From: Actinoplanes sp. N902-109
Lineage (GTDB): Bacteria > Actinomycetota > Actinomycetes > Mycobacteriales > Micromonosporaceae
Direction of reading: 5' to 3'
NCBI RefSeq assembly: GCF_000389965.1
Contig: NC_021191.1
Location: 8,123,501 to 8,187,500, forward strand
DNA length: 64,000 nucleotides
Shown: positions 51,394-61,269 of the stretch, in pieces
How the letters are laid out: each line of letters starts with the position of its first letter
How positions within the stretch are numbered: the stretch's first letter is position 1
Notes under the pieces: model-generated
What the model was told of the DNA's origin: nothing
The model's input: the letters and a program-made list of their open reading frames with translations, nothing else
Databases searched by the model: none
Program-made: the position numbers and the translations under genes

Positions 51394-52959
51394 TCAGCTT
51401 TCGTCGGGGACGAGAGCGGGCAGAGCGACCCGGAACGTGGCACCCTTGCCGGGCTCGCTGAGGACTTCGACAGTGCCGTGGTGGGCCCGCACGATGGCCG
51501 CCACGATGGCCAGCCCGAGCCCGGTGCCGGTGGCGTCGCGCTCGGTGCGCCGGGTGCGCGCCTCATCCGCCCGGTAGAACCGCTCGAAGACGTGTTCGCG
51601 CTGCTCAGCGCTGAGGCCAGGGCCGGTGTCGGAGATCTCCACGACGGCCTGGTTGCCCGGTGCGGCGGTCAGCGCGAGGGTCACCGAGGCGTCCGGCGGG
51701 GTGTGCACCAGCGCGTTGGTCATCAGGTTGCCGATCACCTGTCGCAGCCGGGCGTCGTCGCCATAGGCGACCAGATTCTCCGGTGCGTCGCGCACCTGTA
51801 GCTCGATCTTGCGATCGGGGGCGGTGGCCTGGGCGGCGTGCACGGCGTCCAGCGCAAGCACAGGAAGCTCGACCGGCGCCAGGGTCAGCGGGCGCTCCCG
51901 ATCGAGCCGGGCGAGCAGCAGCAGGTCCTGGACGAGCAGACCCATCCGGGACGCCTCGTCCTCGATCCGGCGCACCAGCCGGGCGATGTCCTCCGGGTTG
52001 GCCACCGCGCCCTGGCGGTACAACTCGGCGAAGCCGCGGATCGTGGTCAGCGGGGTGCGCAGCTCGTGCGAGGCGTCCGCGATGAACTGCCGCATCTTCT
52101 CCTCCGAGCGCAACGCCCGGGCCTCGGAGGCCCGGGCCGCCTCGGCGGCGTCGCGGGCCTGTGACTCGGCGGCCCGGGCCGCGGTCTCGGAGTGGGCCCG
52201 CGCGGTGAACGCCGCCTCGATCTGCGCCAGCATCGCGTTCAGGGCACGGGAGAGACCACCCAGCTCGGTCCTGGGTTGCTCCTCGTCCGGCTCGGGGTCG
52301 GGCACGCGCTGGGTGAGGTCACCCGCGGCGATGGCGGCGGCGGTGCGCTCGATCTGCACCAGCGGGATCAGGCTCTGCCGCACGAGCGCGGCGCCGACCG
52401 CGGCCAGGGCGAACAGCACACCCGCACCGACCAGGATGTCGACCCAGACCAGCCGGCTGATCGCGTCGTCGATGCCGACCAGCCGCTGTCCCACGTGCAA
52501 CACCGAGCCCGCAGACGTGTACGTCACCAGCATCCGCCAGTGCTCGGAACCGTCCGGCGAGTGGACCGTGTAGGCGCCCTTGCCGACGTGCGAGTTCACC
52601 GCGTCCGCGCCCTTGGCGATCGGCGGCAGCTCGGCCCGGGTGTACATGCTCTTGTCGTACTTCTCCGACGAGGAGGAGCCGATGCCGTCGACGGTGGTGA
52701 CGTTGACGTAGTAGTCGGAGGGCAGGTAGACGCCCTCGTACGGCCGCAGCTCCTCCACCGTCTTCGTGAACTGCTCGAGGTTGGCGTCGAGCCGGCCGAT
52801 CATGTAGTTGTGCAGCGCATACGTGCTGGCCGCGCTGATCAGGGTCAGGGCGGCGAAGACGAGGGCGAGGACCGAGGCGACCAGCTTGGTCCGCAGCGGC
52901 ACGCGACGCAGCCCGGTCGGCGTCGGAACGTGACTGCGGACCCGGTCGGCGAGTTCCAT
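51394..52959 (-). CDS. Membrane sensor histidine kinase, MprB-like
   Basis: A 521-residue two-component sensor. Two membrane helices (about 25-50 and 170-195) bracket an extracytoplasmic domain; a HAMP linker and a long Ala/Glu/Arg coiled coil (about 255-285) lead to the phosphoacceptor His in FIADASHELRTPLTTIRG and an ATPase domain with NALVHT, SDTGPGL and GTGLGLAIV. The gene follows the response regulator by 8 bp and precedes htrA by 81 bp. The likely signal is misfolded protein or membrane stress, by analogy with MprAB and CssRS. Confidence 0.9.
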   Translation of the reverse strand: MELADRVRSHVPTPTGLRRVPLRTKLVASVLALVFAALTLISAASTYALHNYMIGRLDANLEQFTKTVEELRPYEGVYLPSDYYVNVTTVDGIGSSSSEKYDKSMYTRAELPPIAKGADAVNSHVGKGAYTVHSPDGSEHWRMLVTYTSAGSVLHVGQRLVGIDDAISRLVWVDILVGAGVLFALAAVGAALVRQSLIPLVQIERTAAAIAAGDLTQRVPDPEPDEEQPRTELGGLSRALNAMLAQIEAAFTARAHSETAARAAESQARDAAEAARASEARALRSEEKMRQFIADASHELRTPLTTIRGFAELYRQGAVANPEDIARLVRRIEDEASRMGLLVQDLLLLARLDRERPLTLAPVELPVLALDAVHAAQATAPDRKIELQVRDAPENLVAYGDDARLRQVIGNLMTNALVHTPPDASVTLALTAAPGNQAVVEISDTGPGLSAEQREHVFERFYRADEARTRRTERDATGTGLGLAIVAAIVRAHHGTVEVLSEPGKGATFRVALPALVPDES

Positions 52960-52967
52960 CTCCCGGC

Positions 52968-53681
52968 TCAGACGGCGGGTTTGCGAAGCACGTATCCCAC
53001 GCCGCGCAGCGTATGGATCAGGCGCGGCTGCACGTTGTCCACCTTGCGCCGCAGATAGGAGATGTACGACTCGACGATGTTGTCGTCACCGCGGAAGTCG
53101 TACTTCCACACGTGATCGAGGATCTGTGCCTTGGACAGCACCCGGTTGGCGTTGAGCATCAGGTAGCGCAGCAGCTTGAACTCGGTCGGCGAGAGCTGCA
53201 CCCGCTGGCCGGCCCGGTAGACCTCGTGCGTCTCCTCGTCCAGCTCGAGGTCGGCGAAGACCAGCCGGGACGGCTCCTCGTCACCGGCCGTGGTGCGGCG
53301 CAGCACCGCCCGGATCCGGGCGGTGAGCTCCTCGAGGCTGAACGGCTTGGTGACGTAGTCGTCGCCGCCCAGGGTGAGCCCGCGGATCTTGTCGTCGGTG
53401 CCGTCGCGGGCGGTGAGGAAGACCACGGGGGTGCGCGCTCCGCCCTCGCGCATCAACCGGATCACCTCGAACCCGTCGAGGTCGGGCAGCATCACGTCGA
53501 GCACCACCAGGTCGGGGGCGGCGTTCTTGGCCGCGGTGACCGCGGCGCTGCCGCTGGTCGCGGTGCTGACGTCGAACCCGGCGAAGCGCAGGCTGGCCGA
53601 GAGCAGCTCGAGGATGTTCGCGTCGTCCTCGACGACGAGCAGCTTGGCCTCGCTCTGCTTGCCCTGGGTCTGTGTAGCCAT
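52968..53681 (-). CDS. OmpR-family response regulator, MprA-like
   Basis: A 237-residue response regulator. Receiver domain with acidic pair in VVEDDANIL, phosphoacceptor Asp62 (VVLDVMLPD) and Lys in YVTKPF; then an OmpR/PhoB winged helix (LSPTEFKLLRYLM ... VESYISYLRRKVD ... GVGYVLRKP). ATG 53681 is preceded by a short leader. A 17-bp element 46 bp upstream is repeated before htrA, suggesting autoregulation and direct control of the protease. Confidence 0.92.
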   Translation of the reverse strand: MATQTQGKQSEAKLLVVEDDANILELLSASLRFAGFDVSTATSGSAAVTAAKNAAPDLVVLDVMLPDLDGFEVIRLMREGGARTPVVFLTARDGTDDKIRGLTLGGDDYVTKPFSLEELTARIRAVLRRTTAGDEEPSRLVFADLELDEETHEVYRAGQRVQLSPTEFKLLRYLMLNANRVLSKAQILDHVWKYDFRGDDNIVESYISYLRRKVDNVQPRLIHTLRGVGYVLRKPAV

Positions 53682-53726
53682 ACGGCCTATCCTCACGCAG
53701 GTCGCTGCGCTGAGGCTGCAAGTCGC

Positions 53727-53743
53727 CTGAATGTTTTCTGTGA
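53727..53743 (-). promoter_or_regulatory. Candidate response-regulator box upstream of the regulator gene
   Basis: CTGAATGTTTTCTGTGA (plus-strand reading), 46 bp before the regulator start codon; one mismatch to the element before htrA. It lies just beyond the end of the OlsA-like gene (stop at 53749). Confidence 0.65.
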
Positions 53744-53748
53744 GCAGG

Positions 53749-54507
53749 CTAAGCGGCCAGGTCGTAGATCGAGGCCGACGCCTGGGCGGCCCGGGCCAGC
53801 GCCCGCCGGCCGGCACCAGGCTCGGGACGCAGCGCCGGCGCCCCCACCAGTGTGACGGTCAAGCCGCGCTGCGCCACCACCCGCCGGATGGACGACCACA
53901 GCGTGTCGTCACCGATGAAGGCGGCGGCCGGTGACCCGTACCGGATGGAGATCGGCACGACCGGAGCCTGCGCGTCGATCGCGGCCTGGAACACCGCGGG
54001 CCGGAAGCGGCCGCGCTCGGCCCCGCAGAACGTCGTACCCTCCGGGAACACCGCAACCGAGTGACCGGCGCGCAGGGTCGCAGCAACCTGAACGACCGCG
54101 GCCGGGAGCCGGCGGGGCCGGGACCGGTCCAGGAAGATCGCCCCGCTGGCCCGCGCGACCGCGCCGATCAGCGGCCAGGCACCCACCTCGCGCTTGGCGA
54201 CCAGCCGGGTCGGGGCGACCGCGAGCAGCGCGAGCACGTCGATCCAGGAGATGTGGTTGGCGACCAGCAGGCTGCCCGGGCGCGGCGCCGGGCCGCGCCA
54301 CACCAGCTGCACCCCGAGCGCGGCGAGCAGCATGCGGGCCAAGGTCCGTACGCCGCGCCCGCGCAGCAGCGGCACGAGCACGAGACCGCTGATCAGTACG
54401 CCCGCGGCAGCCACCACCCGCAACACCACGGCCGGTACCCGCCTGCCCTGACCGGCGCCGGTCAGGCACTGCCCGCCACACGCCGACACGGGCCGCCACA
54501 GGCTCAT
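53749..54507 (-). CDS. olsA: 1-acylglycerol-3-phosphate/lyso-ornithine lipid acyltransferase, OlsA-like
   Basis: A 252-residue PlsC-fold acyltransferase. A hydrophobic N-terminal helix (VVAAAGVLISGLVLVPLL) precedes the H-x4-D motif in NHISWIDVLAL and the FPEGTTF substrate motif; a later PVVPISIRYG strand completes the core. It overlaps the OlsB-like gene by four bases (ATGA), so this is probably the enzyme adding the second acyl chain in ornithine lipid synthesis. An ordinary lysophosphatidate acyltransferase is the alternative. Confidence 0.8.
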   Translation of the reverse strand: MSLWRPVSACGGQCLTGAGQGRRVPAVVLRVVAAAGVLISGLVLVPLLRGRGVRTLARMLLAALGVQLVWRGPAPRPGSLLVANHISWIDVLALLAVAPTRLVAKREVGAWPLIGAVARASGAIFLDRSRPRRLPAAVVQVAATLRAGHSVAVFPEGTTFCGAERGRFRPAVFQAAIDAQAPVVPISIRYGSPAAAFIGDDTLWSSIRRVVAQRGLTVTLVGAPALRPEPGAGRRALARAAQASASIYDLAA

Positions 54508-55268
54508 CGGGTGGCTCCCAGGAAGTGCCGGCGGTACCGCGGGTCCATCCGGTCCATGGAGAACAGCACATAGAAGTCGGCACAGTGGAAATCCGGGTCG
54601 TACGCGGGCTCCCCGCAGATCCAGCTGCCCAGCCGCAGGTAGCCCTTGAGCAGCGGCGGCGGCTGCACCGCCGGGTCGCCGACCAGGGTGGTCCCGGCCA
54701 GCCAGCTGCGCCGCGGCTGCACCCGCAGCGCCGGTGGGGACAGGTGTTTGCCCTGCACCCGGGCCCAGACCCCGGCCGCCGTGTGCCCGCCGTCGTCGAG
54801 CGGGACCGAGGCGCAGCCACCCAGCCAGCGCAGGTTCTTCAGGTGCAGGTAGCGGGCGATGCCGGCCCACATCAGGTTGACCACGGCGCCGGAGCGGTGG
54901 TCCGGGTGCACGCAGGAGCGGCCGGTCTCGACCAGCTGGTCGCGCAGCGGGCGCAGACCGCTGAGGTTGAACTCGCTGTCGCCGTAGCGGTGCCCGGCGC
55001 GCTCGGCGCCTTCGGGGGTCATCATCCGGTAGGTGCCGACGACCGCGCCGGTCGCGTCGTCACGGACGATGAGGTGGTCGCAGAAGTCGTCGAACTCGTC
55101 CACGTCGCGCCCGTCACCGGTGGCGGTGCGCAGGGTGGCCCCGAGCTCACCGGCGAAGACGTCGTGGCGCAGCCGCTGAGCGGCCGCCACCTGATCCGCG
55201 CTGTCCGCGATCAGGAGGGAGTAGCCGCTGGTCCCGATGGGTGCGGCGGCGGTCATGAGTACCGTCAT
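54504..55268 (-). CDS. olsB: GNAT-fold N-acyltransferase, OlsB-like
   Basis: A 254-residue acyltransferase of the ornithine-acyl-ACP N-acyltransferase/hemolysin-like GNAT group. Blocks seen: AAQRLRHDVFAGELGA, DEFDDFCDHLIVRD, VVGTYRMMTPE, ETGRSCVHPDHRSGAV and LLKGYLRLGSWICGEPAYDPDF, a set characteristic of OlsB. It would transfer a 3-hydroxyacyl chain to ornithine to make lyso-ornithine lipid, later acylated by the coupled OlsA-like enzyme. Starts at ATG 55268 or 55256. Divergent from the ABC transporter operon. Confidence 0.83.
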   Translation of the reverse strand: MTVLMTAAAPIGTSGYSLLIADSADQVAAAQRLRHDVFAGELGATLRTATGDGRDVDEFDDFCDHLIVRDDATGAVVGTYRMMTPEGAERAGHRYGDSEFNLSGLRPLRDQLVETGRSCVHPDHRSGAVVNLMWAGIARYLHLKNLRWLGGCASVPLDDGGHTAAGVWARVQGKHLSPPALRVQPRRSWLAGTTLVGDPAVQPPPLLKGYLRLGSWICGEPAYDPDFHCADFYVLFSMDRMDPRYRRHFLGATR

Positions 55269-55413
55269 GTGACCTGTGTAACGCCCACGATTGCCGCTGG
55301 CGTGTCGAACCAGGTGGCGGCAAATGACGGACAAGTGAACGCATGTCGCGGGGCAGCGGGGGTGGCGATCACCCGGTACGTTGTCCCGACCAGTCGAAAC
55401 GGGGAGGAACGGC

Positions 55414-56318
<905 letters not shown>

Positions 56319-56322
<4 letters not shown>

Positions 56323-57137
56323 GACTGTTGCGTGCCGAGTTGCTCAAGGTCCGCACCACCAGCACCTGGTGGGTCTTCGGCCTCATCGCGCTGGCGCTGT
56401 GGGCGGCCTCGCTGGGCGTCAACTGGCTGGTCGCCAACGTGCAGACCGACACCACCGGGCTCGACGCCGACCAGGCCGAGCAGGTGCGGGTGGCCCTCGA
56501 GCCGGTCAACATCGCGAGCAACCTGTACACCAGCGGGCAGTTCTTCGGGCTGCTGATGGTGATGCTGCTGGCCGCGGTGTTGTCGACCAGCGAGTTCTTC
56601 CACCAGACCGCGACCACCACGTTCCTGATCACCCCACGCCGCGAGACCGTGGTGCTGGCCAAGCTGGGCGCCGGCATCGTGTACGGCCTGCTGCTGTGGG
56701 TGATCACCACCGTGCTCAACCTGATCCTGGTGCCGCTGATCCTCAGCTCGCTGGATCTGGGCACCCAGCTCGGCGAGGGGGCGATCTGGCGGGCGATCGG
56801 CCTCAACGGCCTCGCGTACGCGCTGTGGGCGATCCTCGGCGTCGGCCTCGGCATCCTGATCCGCAGCCAGCTCGGCGCGACGATCACGCTCAGCCTGCTG
56901 TACGTGATCGGCTACTTCGGCGCCTCGATCCTGTTCAACCTGCTGGCCCCGAAGTTCGGCGACTGGTTCGAGAAATGCCAGGTCCTCGTGCCGTCACTGG
57001 CGTCCCAGCTGATGGTGTCGGGCACCGACCTGCCGGGCAATCCACCCCGCTGGGTCGGGGCAGTCGTGCTGATTGTGTACGCCCTCGTTGCCGGGGTCGT
57101 TGGCACCCTCATCACCAGAAAACGTGACATCGCCTGA
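56319..57137 (+). CDS. ABC-2 type transporter permease
   Basis: A 272-residue membrane protein with about six helices. It starts MRLLRAELLKVRTTSTWWVF, the usual beginning of actinomycete ABC-2 permeases, and carries the LSTSEFFHQTATTTFLITPRR cytoplasmic segment between helices 2 and 3 that couples to the ATPase. It is translationally coupled to the ATPase gene and pairs with it as a homodimeric exporter. Confidence 0.87.
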
Positions 57138-57279
57138 CGTATCCGGCGGGCGGATCGGTCACAGACGGGACGTGCGCATGGCTTCGCTGACTTCACGGCG
57201 TAGCCTTGACGCCGAAATCCTTCGTTCCTGTGTGACGAACGTCGCGTGCTGACAACAGGTGAAAGAGGCGAACACGGAA

Positions 57280-60200
57280 GTGTCGACCCAGCAGACTTCG
57301 CATGAAAATCCACTCGCGGACTTCGGTCCCAACGAGTGGATCGTCGACGAGATGTACCAGCGCTACCTGGCCGACCCCACCAGCGTCGACCCGGCGTGGC
57401 ACGACTTCTTCGCCGACTACAAGCCGGCCATGGCCTCGGGTTCCATCGTGACGCCCGACGAGGCCACCGCTGCCAACGCGAAGGCCACCGCTGAGAAAGC
57501 CGGCACCGACGCCCCCGCCGCGGCGACCGTCGCGCCGGTCAAGCCCACCACCCCGGCCAAGCCCGCCACGCCGGCCAAGCCCGCACCCAAGCCGGCTGCT
57601 GCCCCGGCACCGGCCAAGCCGGCCGGCACCGCCACCGCCAACGGCAGTGCCCCGGCCGGCGCCAAGGTCACCACGCTCCGTGGTGTGGCAGCCCGCATCG
57701 TGCAGAACATGGACGCCTCGCTAGAGGTGCCGACTGCCACCTCGGTGCGCACGGTCCCGGCCAAGCTGATGGTCGACAACCGCATCGTGATCAACAACCA
57801 CCTCTCCCGCGGGCGGGGTGGCAAGGTCAGCTTCACCCACCTGATCGGCTGGGCGCTGGTCCGCTCGGTCATGGCACACCCCGAGATGAACAACTCGTTC
57901 GCCGAGGTGAACGGCAAGCCCGCGATGGTCGCGCCCGAGCACATCAACCTCGGCATCGCCATCGACCTCGCCAAGAAGGACGGCTCCCGCTCGCTGGTGG
58001 TGCCGTCGATCAAGAACTGCGAGCAGATGGACTTCCGGCAGTTCTGGCAGGCGTACGAGGACGTGGTCCGGCGCGCCCGCCGCAACGAACTGACCATGGA
58101 GGACTACGCGGGCACCACGATCTCGCTGACCAACCCCGGCGGCATCGGCACCGTGCACTCCATCCCGCGCCTGATGAGCGGCCAGAGCGCCATCATCGGC
58201 GTCGGCGCGATGGAATACCCCGCGCCCTGGTCCGGCATGTCCGACGAGACCCTGACCGAGCACGGCGTCAGCAAGGTCACGACGCTGACCAGCACCTACG
58301 ACCACCGGGTCATCCAGGGCGCGCAGTCCGGCGAGTTCCTCAAGGCGATGCACGAGTTCCTGCTCGGCGAGCACTCGTTCTACGACGACATCTTCACCTC
58401 GCTGCGGATCCCGTACGAGCCGGTGCGCTGGGTGCGCGACGTCGCGCACACCTCCGAGGGGCAGATCGACAAGGCCGCGCGCGTGGTGGAGCTGATCCAC
58501 GCCTACCGGGTCCGCGGTCACCTGATGGCCGACACCGACCCGCTGGAGTTCAAGATCCGGCGGCACCCCGACCTGGACGTGCTCCAGCACGGCCTGACGC
58601 TGTGGGACCTCGACCGCACCTTCCCGGTCGGCGGCTTCGCCGGCAAGCAGAAGATGAAGCTGCGCGACGTGCTCGGTGTGCTGCGCGACACCTACTGCCG
58701 CCGGGTCGGCATCGAGTACATGCACATCCAGGGCCCCGAGGAGCGGCGCTGGATCCAGGACCGGATCGAGATCAAGTACACCAAGCCGGAGACCGAGGAG
58801 CAGAAGCACGTCCTCAACCGGCTCAACGCGGCCGAGGCGTTCGAGACCTTCCTGCAGACCAAGTACGTCGGGCAGAAGCGCTTCTCGCTGGAGGGCGGCG
58901 AGTCGCTGATCCCGCTGCTCGACGCGGTGCTCCAGTCCTCGGCCGAGGCCGGGCTGGACGAGATGGTCATCGGCATGGCCCACCGCGGCCGGCTGAACGT
59001 GCTCGCCAACATCGTCGGCAAGCCGTACGAGAAGATCTTCAACGAGTTCGAGGGTCAGATGGACCCGAAGTCGGCGCACGGCTCGGGTGACGTCAAGTAC
59101 CACCTCGGCCAGACCGGCAAATACAGCACGCCCGACGGCGAGCACTCCACCACGGTCAGCGTGGTCGCCAACCCGTCGCACCTGGAGGCCGTCGACCCGG
59201 TGCTCGAGGGCATCGTCCGGGCCAAGCAGGACCGCCTCGACCTGGGCCTGCACGGCTACACGGTGCTGCCGGTGCTGGTGCACGGCGACGCCGCGTTCGC
59301 CGGTCAGGGCGTGGTGGCCGAGACGCTCAACCTGTCGCAGCTGCGCGGTTACCGCACCGGCGGCACGGTGCACGTCGTGGTCAACAACCAGGTCGGCTTC
59401 ACCACGGCGCCGGAATACAGCCGCTCGTCGCTCTACTCGACCGACGTCGCGCGGATGATCCAGGCGCCGATCTTCCACGTGAACGGGGACGACCCCGAGG
59501 CCGTGGTCCGGGTCGCCAAGCTCGCGTTCGAATACCGCCAGGCGTTCAACAAGGACGTCGTCATCGACCTCGTCTGCTACCGCCGGCGCGGGCACAACGA
59601 GGGCGACGACCCGTCGATGACCAACCCGCGGATGTACGAGATCATCGACACCAAGCGCTCGGTCCGCAAGCTCTACACCGAGGAGCTGATCGGCCGCGGT
59701 GACATCACCGTGGACGGCGCCCAGGAACAGCTGCGTGACTACCAGGCGCAGCTCGAGCAGGTGTTCAAGGCGACCCGCGACTCGGCCGGTTCGCCGCCGC
59801 GGGTGCGCCAGCCGCTGGCCGAGGAGCCGGAGCCGCAGGTCGACACCGCGGTCGAGGCCGGCGTGGTCAAGGCGATCGGCCAGGCGCACGTCGAGCTGCC
59901 CGAGGGCTTCACCCCGCACAAGCGGGTCCAGCAGCTGCTCGAGCGCCGGGCCAAGATGGCCACCGAGGGCGGCATCGACTGGGGCTTCGGCGAGCTGATC
60001 GCGTTCGGGTCGCTGCTCAACGAGGGCGTCACGGTCCGGCTCGCCGGTCAGGACTCCCGGCGCGGCACGTTCACGTCCCGGCATGCGGCGATCATCGACG
60101 CCAAGACCGGCGACGACTTCCTGCCGATGTCCACGCTGGCCACCGGCAACGCCCGCTTCTTCGTGCACGACTCGCTGCTCAGCGAGTACGCCGCGATGGG

Positions 60201-61014
60201 CTTCGAGTACGGCTACTCGGTGGAGAACCCGGACGCGCTGGTGCTGTGGGAGGCCCAGTTCGGCGACTTCGTCAACGGCGCCCAGTCGATCGTCGACGAG
60301 TTCCTCTCCTCCGGCGAGGCCAAGTGGGGTCAGCGCACGTCGCTGGTGCTGCTGCTGCCGCACGGCATGGAGGGCCAGGGCCCGGACCACTCCTCCGGCC
60401 GGCTCGAGCGGTTCCTGCAGCTGTGCGCGCAGGACAACATGCGGGTGGCCAACCCGACCACTCCGGCCAACTACTTCCACCTGCTGCGCCGGCAGGCACT
60501 GAGCAGCAAGCGCAAGCCGCTGGTCGTGTTCTCGCCGAAGTCGCTGCTGCGGCACCGTCTCGCGGTGTCCTCGGTGGCCGACTTCACCACCGGCACCTTC
60601 CAGCCGGTGCTGGCCGACGCCGGCATCAACGGCACGCCGCTGGACGCCGCCAAGGTCAAGCGGGTGCTGCTCTGCTCGGGCAAGGTCTACTACGACCTGT
60701 TCCAGGCCCGGGCCGAGCGGGACAGCACCGACACCGCGATCATCCGGATGGAGCAGATCTACCCGCTGCCCGTCGAGGAGCTCAAGGCGGTGCTCAACCA
60801 GTACCCCAACGCCGAGGACTTCGCCTGGGTGCAGGAGGAGCCGGCCAACCAGGGTGCCTGGTCGTTCGTCGCGCTGAACCTGCTCGAGCACCTCGAGGGC
60901 GTGCGGCTGCGCCGCATCTCCCGCCCCGCCGCGGCCGCCCCGGCGGTCGGTTCGGCCAAGATGCACGAGGCCGAGCAGAAGGCGCTGGTCGACGCGGCCC
61001 TCCCGCGCGCCTGA
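57280..61014 (+). CDS. kgd: Multifunctional 2-oxoglutarate metabolism enzyme Kgd
   Basis: A 1244-residue actinobacterial fusion acting in the TCA cycle: 2-oxoglutarate decarboxylase/dehydrogenase E1 with an N-terminal succinyltransferase (E2-like) domain. Order: N-terminal ENPLADFGPNEWIVDEMYQ segment; an Ala/Pro/Lys-rich flexible linker (about 65-125); the acyltransferase core with STYDHRVIQGAQSG (catalytic His); then the thiamine-diphosphate E1 domains (AHRGRLNVL, HGDAAFAGQG, NNQVGFTT, RRGHNEGDDPSMTNP). GTG 57280 gives the conserved MSTQQTSHENPL start; a GTG at 57259 would add seven residues and lacks a ribosome site. A perfect terminator follows. Confidence 0.95.
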   Translation: MSTQQTSHENPLADFGPNEWIVDEMYQRYLADPTSVDPAWHDFFADYKPAMASGSIVTPDEATAANAKATAEKAGTDAPAAATVAPVKPTTPAKPATPAKPAPKPAAAPAPAKPAGTATANGSAPAGAKVTTLRGVAARIVQNMDASLEVPTATSVRTVPAKLMVDNRIVINNHLSRGRGGKVSFTHLIGWALVRSVMAHPEMNNSFAEVNGKPAMVAPEHINLGIAIDLAKKDGSRSLVVPSIKNCEQMDFRQFWQAYEDVVRRARRNELTMEDYAGTTISLTNPGGIGTVHSIPRLMSGQSAIIGVGAMEYPAPWSGMSDETLTEHGVSKVTTLTSTYDHRVIQGAQSGEFLKAMHEFLLGEHSFYDDIFTSLRIPYEPVRWVRDVAHTSEGQIDKAARVVELIHAYRVRGHLMADTDPLEFKIRRHPDLDVLQHGLTLWDLDRTFPVGGFAGKQKMKLRDVLGVLRDTYCRRVGIEYMHIQGPEERRWIQDRIEIKYTKPETEEQKHVLNRLNAAEAFETFLQTKYVGQKRFSLEGGESLIPLLDAVLQSSAEAGLDEMVIGMAHRGRLNVLANIVGKPYEKIFNEFEGQMDPKSAHGSGDVKYHLGQTGKYSTPDGEHSTTVSVVANPSHLEAVDPVLEGIVRAKQDRLDLGLHGYTVLPVLVHGDAAFAGQGVVAETLNLSQLRGYRTGGTVHVVVNNQVGFTTAPEYSRSSLYSTDVARMIQAPIFHVNGDDPEAVVRVAKLAFEYRQAFNKDVVIDLVCYRRRGHNEGDDPSMTNPRMYEIIDTKRSVRKLYTEELIGRGDITVDGAQEQLRDYQAQLEQVFKATRDSAGSPPRVRQPLAEEPEPQVDTAVEAGVVKAIGQAHVELPEGFTPHKRVQQLLERRAKMATEGGIDWGFGELIAFGSLLNEGVTVRLAGQDSRRGTFTSRHAAIIDAKTGDDFLPMSTLATGNARFFVHDSLLSEYAAMGFEYGYSVENPDALVLWEAQFGDFVNGAQSIVDEFLSSGEAKWGQRTSLVLLLPHGMEGQGPDHSSGRLERFLQLCAQDNMRVANPTTPANYFHLLRRQALSSKRKPLVVFSPKSLLRHRLAVSSVADFTTGTFQPVLADAGINGTPLDAAKVKRVLLCSGKVYYDLFQARAERDSTDTAIIRMEQIYPLPVEELKAVLNQYPNAEDFAWVQEEPANQGAWSFVALNLLEHLEGVRLRRISRPAAAAPAVGSAKMHEAEQKALVDAALPRA

Positions 61015-61028
61015 CCCCCGCAGCAGTG

Positions 61029-61059
61029 CAACGCCCCGTCGCCGTGCGACGGGGCGTTG
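61029..61059 (+). terminator. Terminator after kgd
   Basis: Perfect 13-bp arms CAACGCCCCGTCG/CGACGGGGCGTTG with a 5-base loop and TTCTTT following, 14 bp after the kgd stop. Confidence 0.92.
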
Positions 61060-61077
61060 TTCTTTACGCTGATCGGC

Positions 61078-61257
61078 ATGTACTTCACCGATCGAGGCAT
61101 TGAAGAGCTGGTGGACCGGCGTGGCGAGGAGTCCGTGACCCTGGAGTGGGTGGCCGGGCAGCTGCGCACGTTCGTCGACCAGAACCCCGAGTTCGAGACG
61201 CCGATCGAGCGCTTCGCCACCTGGCTGGCCCGCGACGACGAGGACGACGAGGAGTGA
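61078..61257 (+). CDS. Small conserved actinobacterial protein (DUF6104-like)
   Basis: A 59-residue acidic protein beginning MYFTDRGIEELVDRRGEE and ending DDEDDEE. The pattern with VTLEWVAGQLRTFVDQNPEFETPIERFATWLAR is familiar as a short conserved actinobacterial family found downstream of kgd; I recall it as DUF6104 but cannot confirm this. Helical, no membrane segment or metal motif. The ATG at 61078 is used; an earlier ATT/TTC-rich stretch is the terminator tail. Function unknown. Confidence 0.75.
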   Translation: MYFTDRGIEELVDRRGEESVTLEWVAGQLRTFVDQNPEFETPIERFATWLARDDEDDEE

Positions 61258-61269
61258 GCGGTCCGGCCC

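Noticed and set aside
57721..60966. A 1081-codon open frame antisense to kgd
   Set aside because: The plus-strand Kgd protein is unmistakable; the reverse frame gives only Arg/Leu/His/Val/Asp-rich composition.
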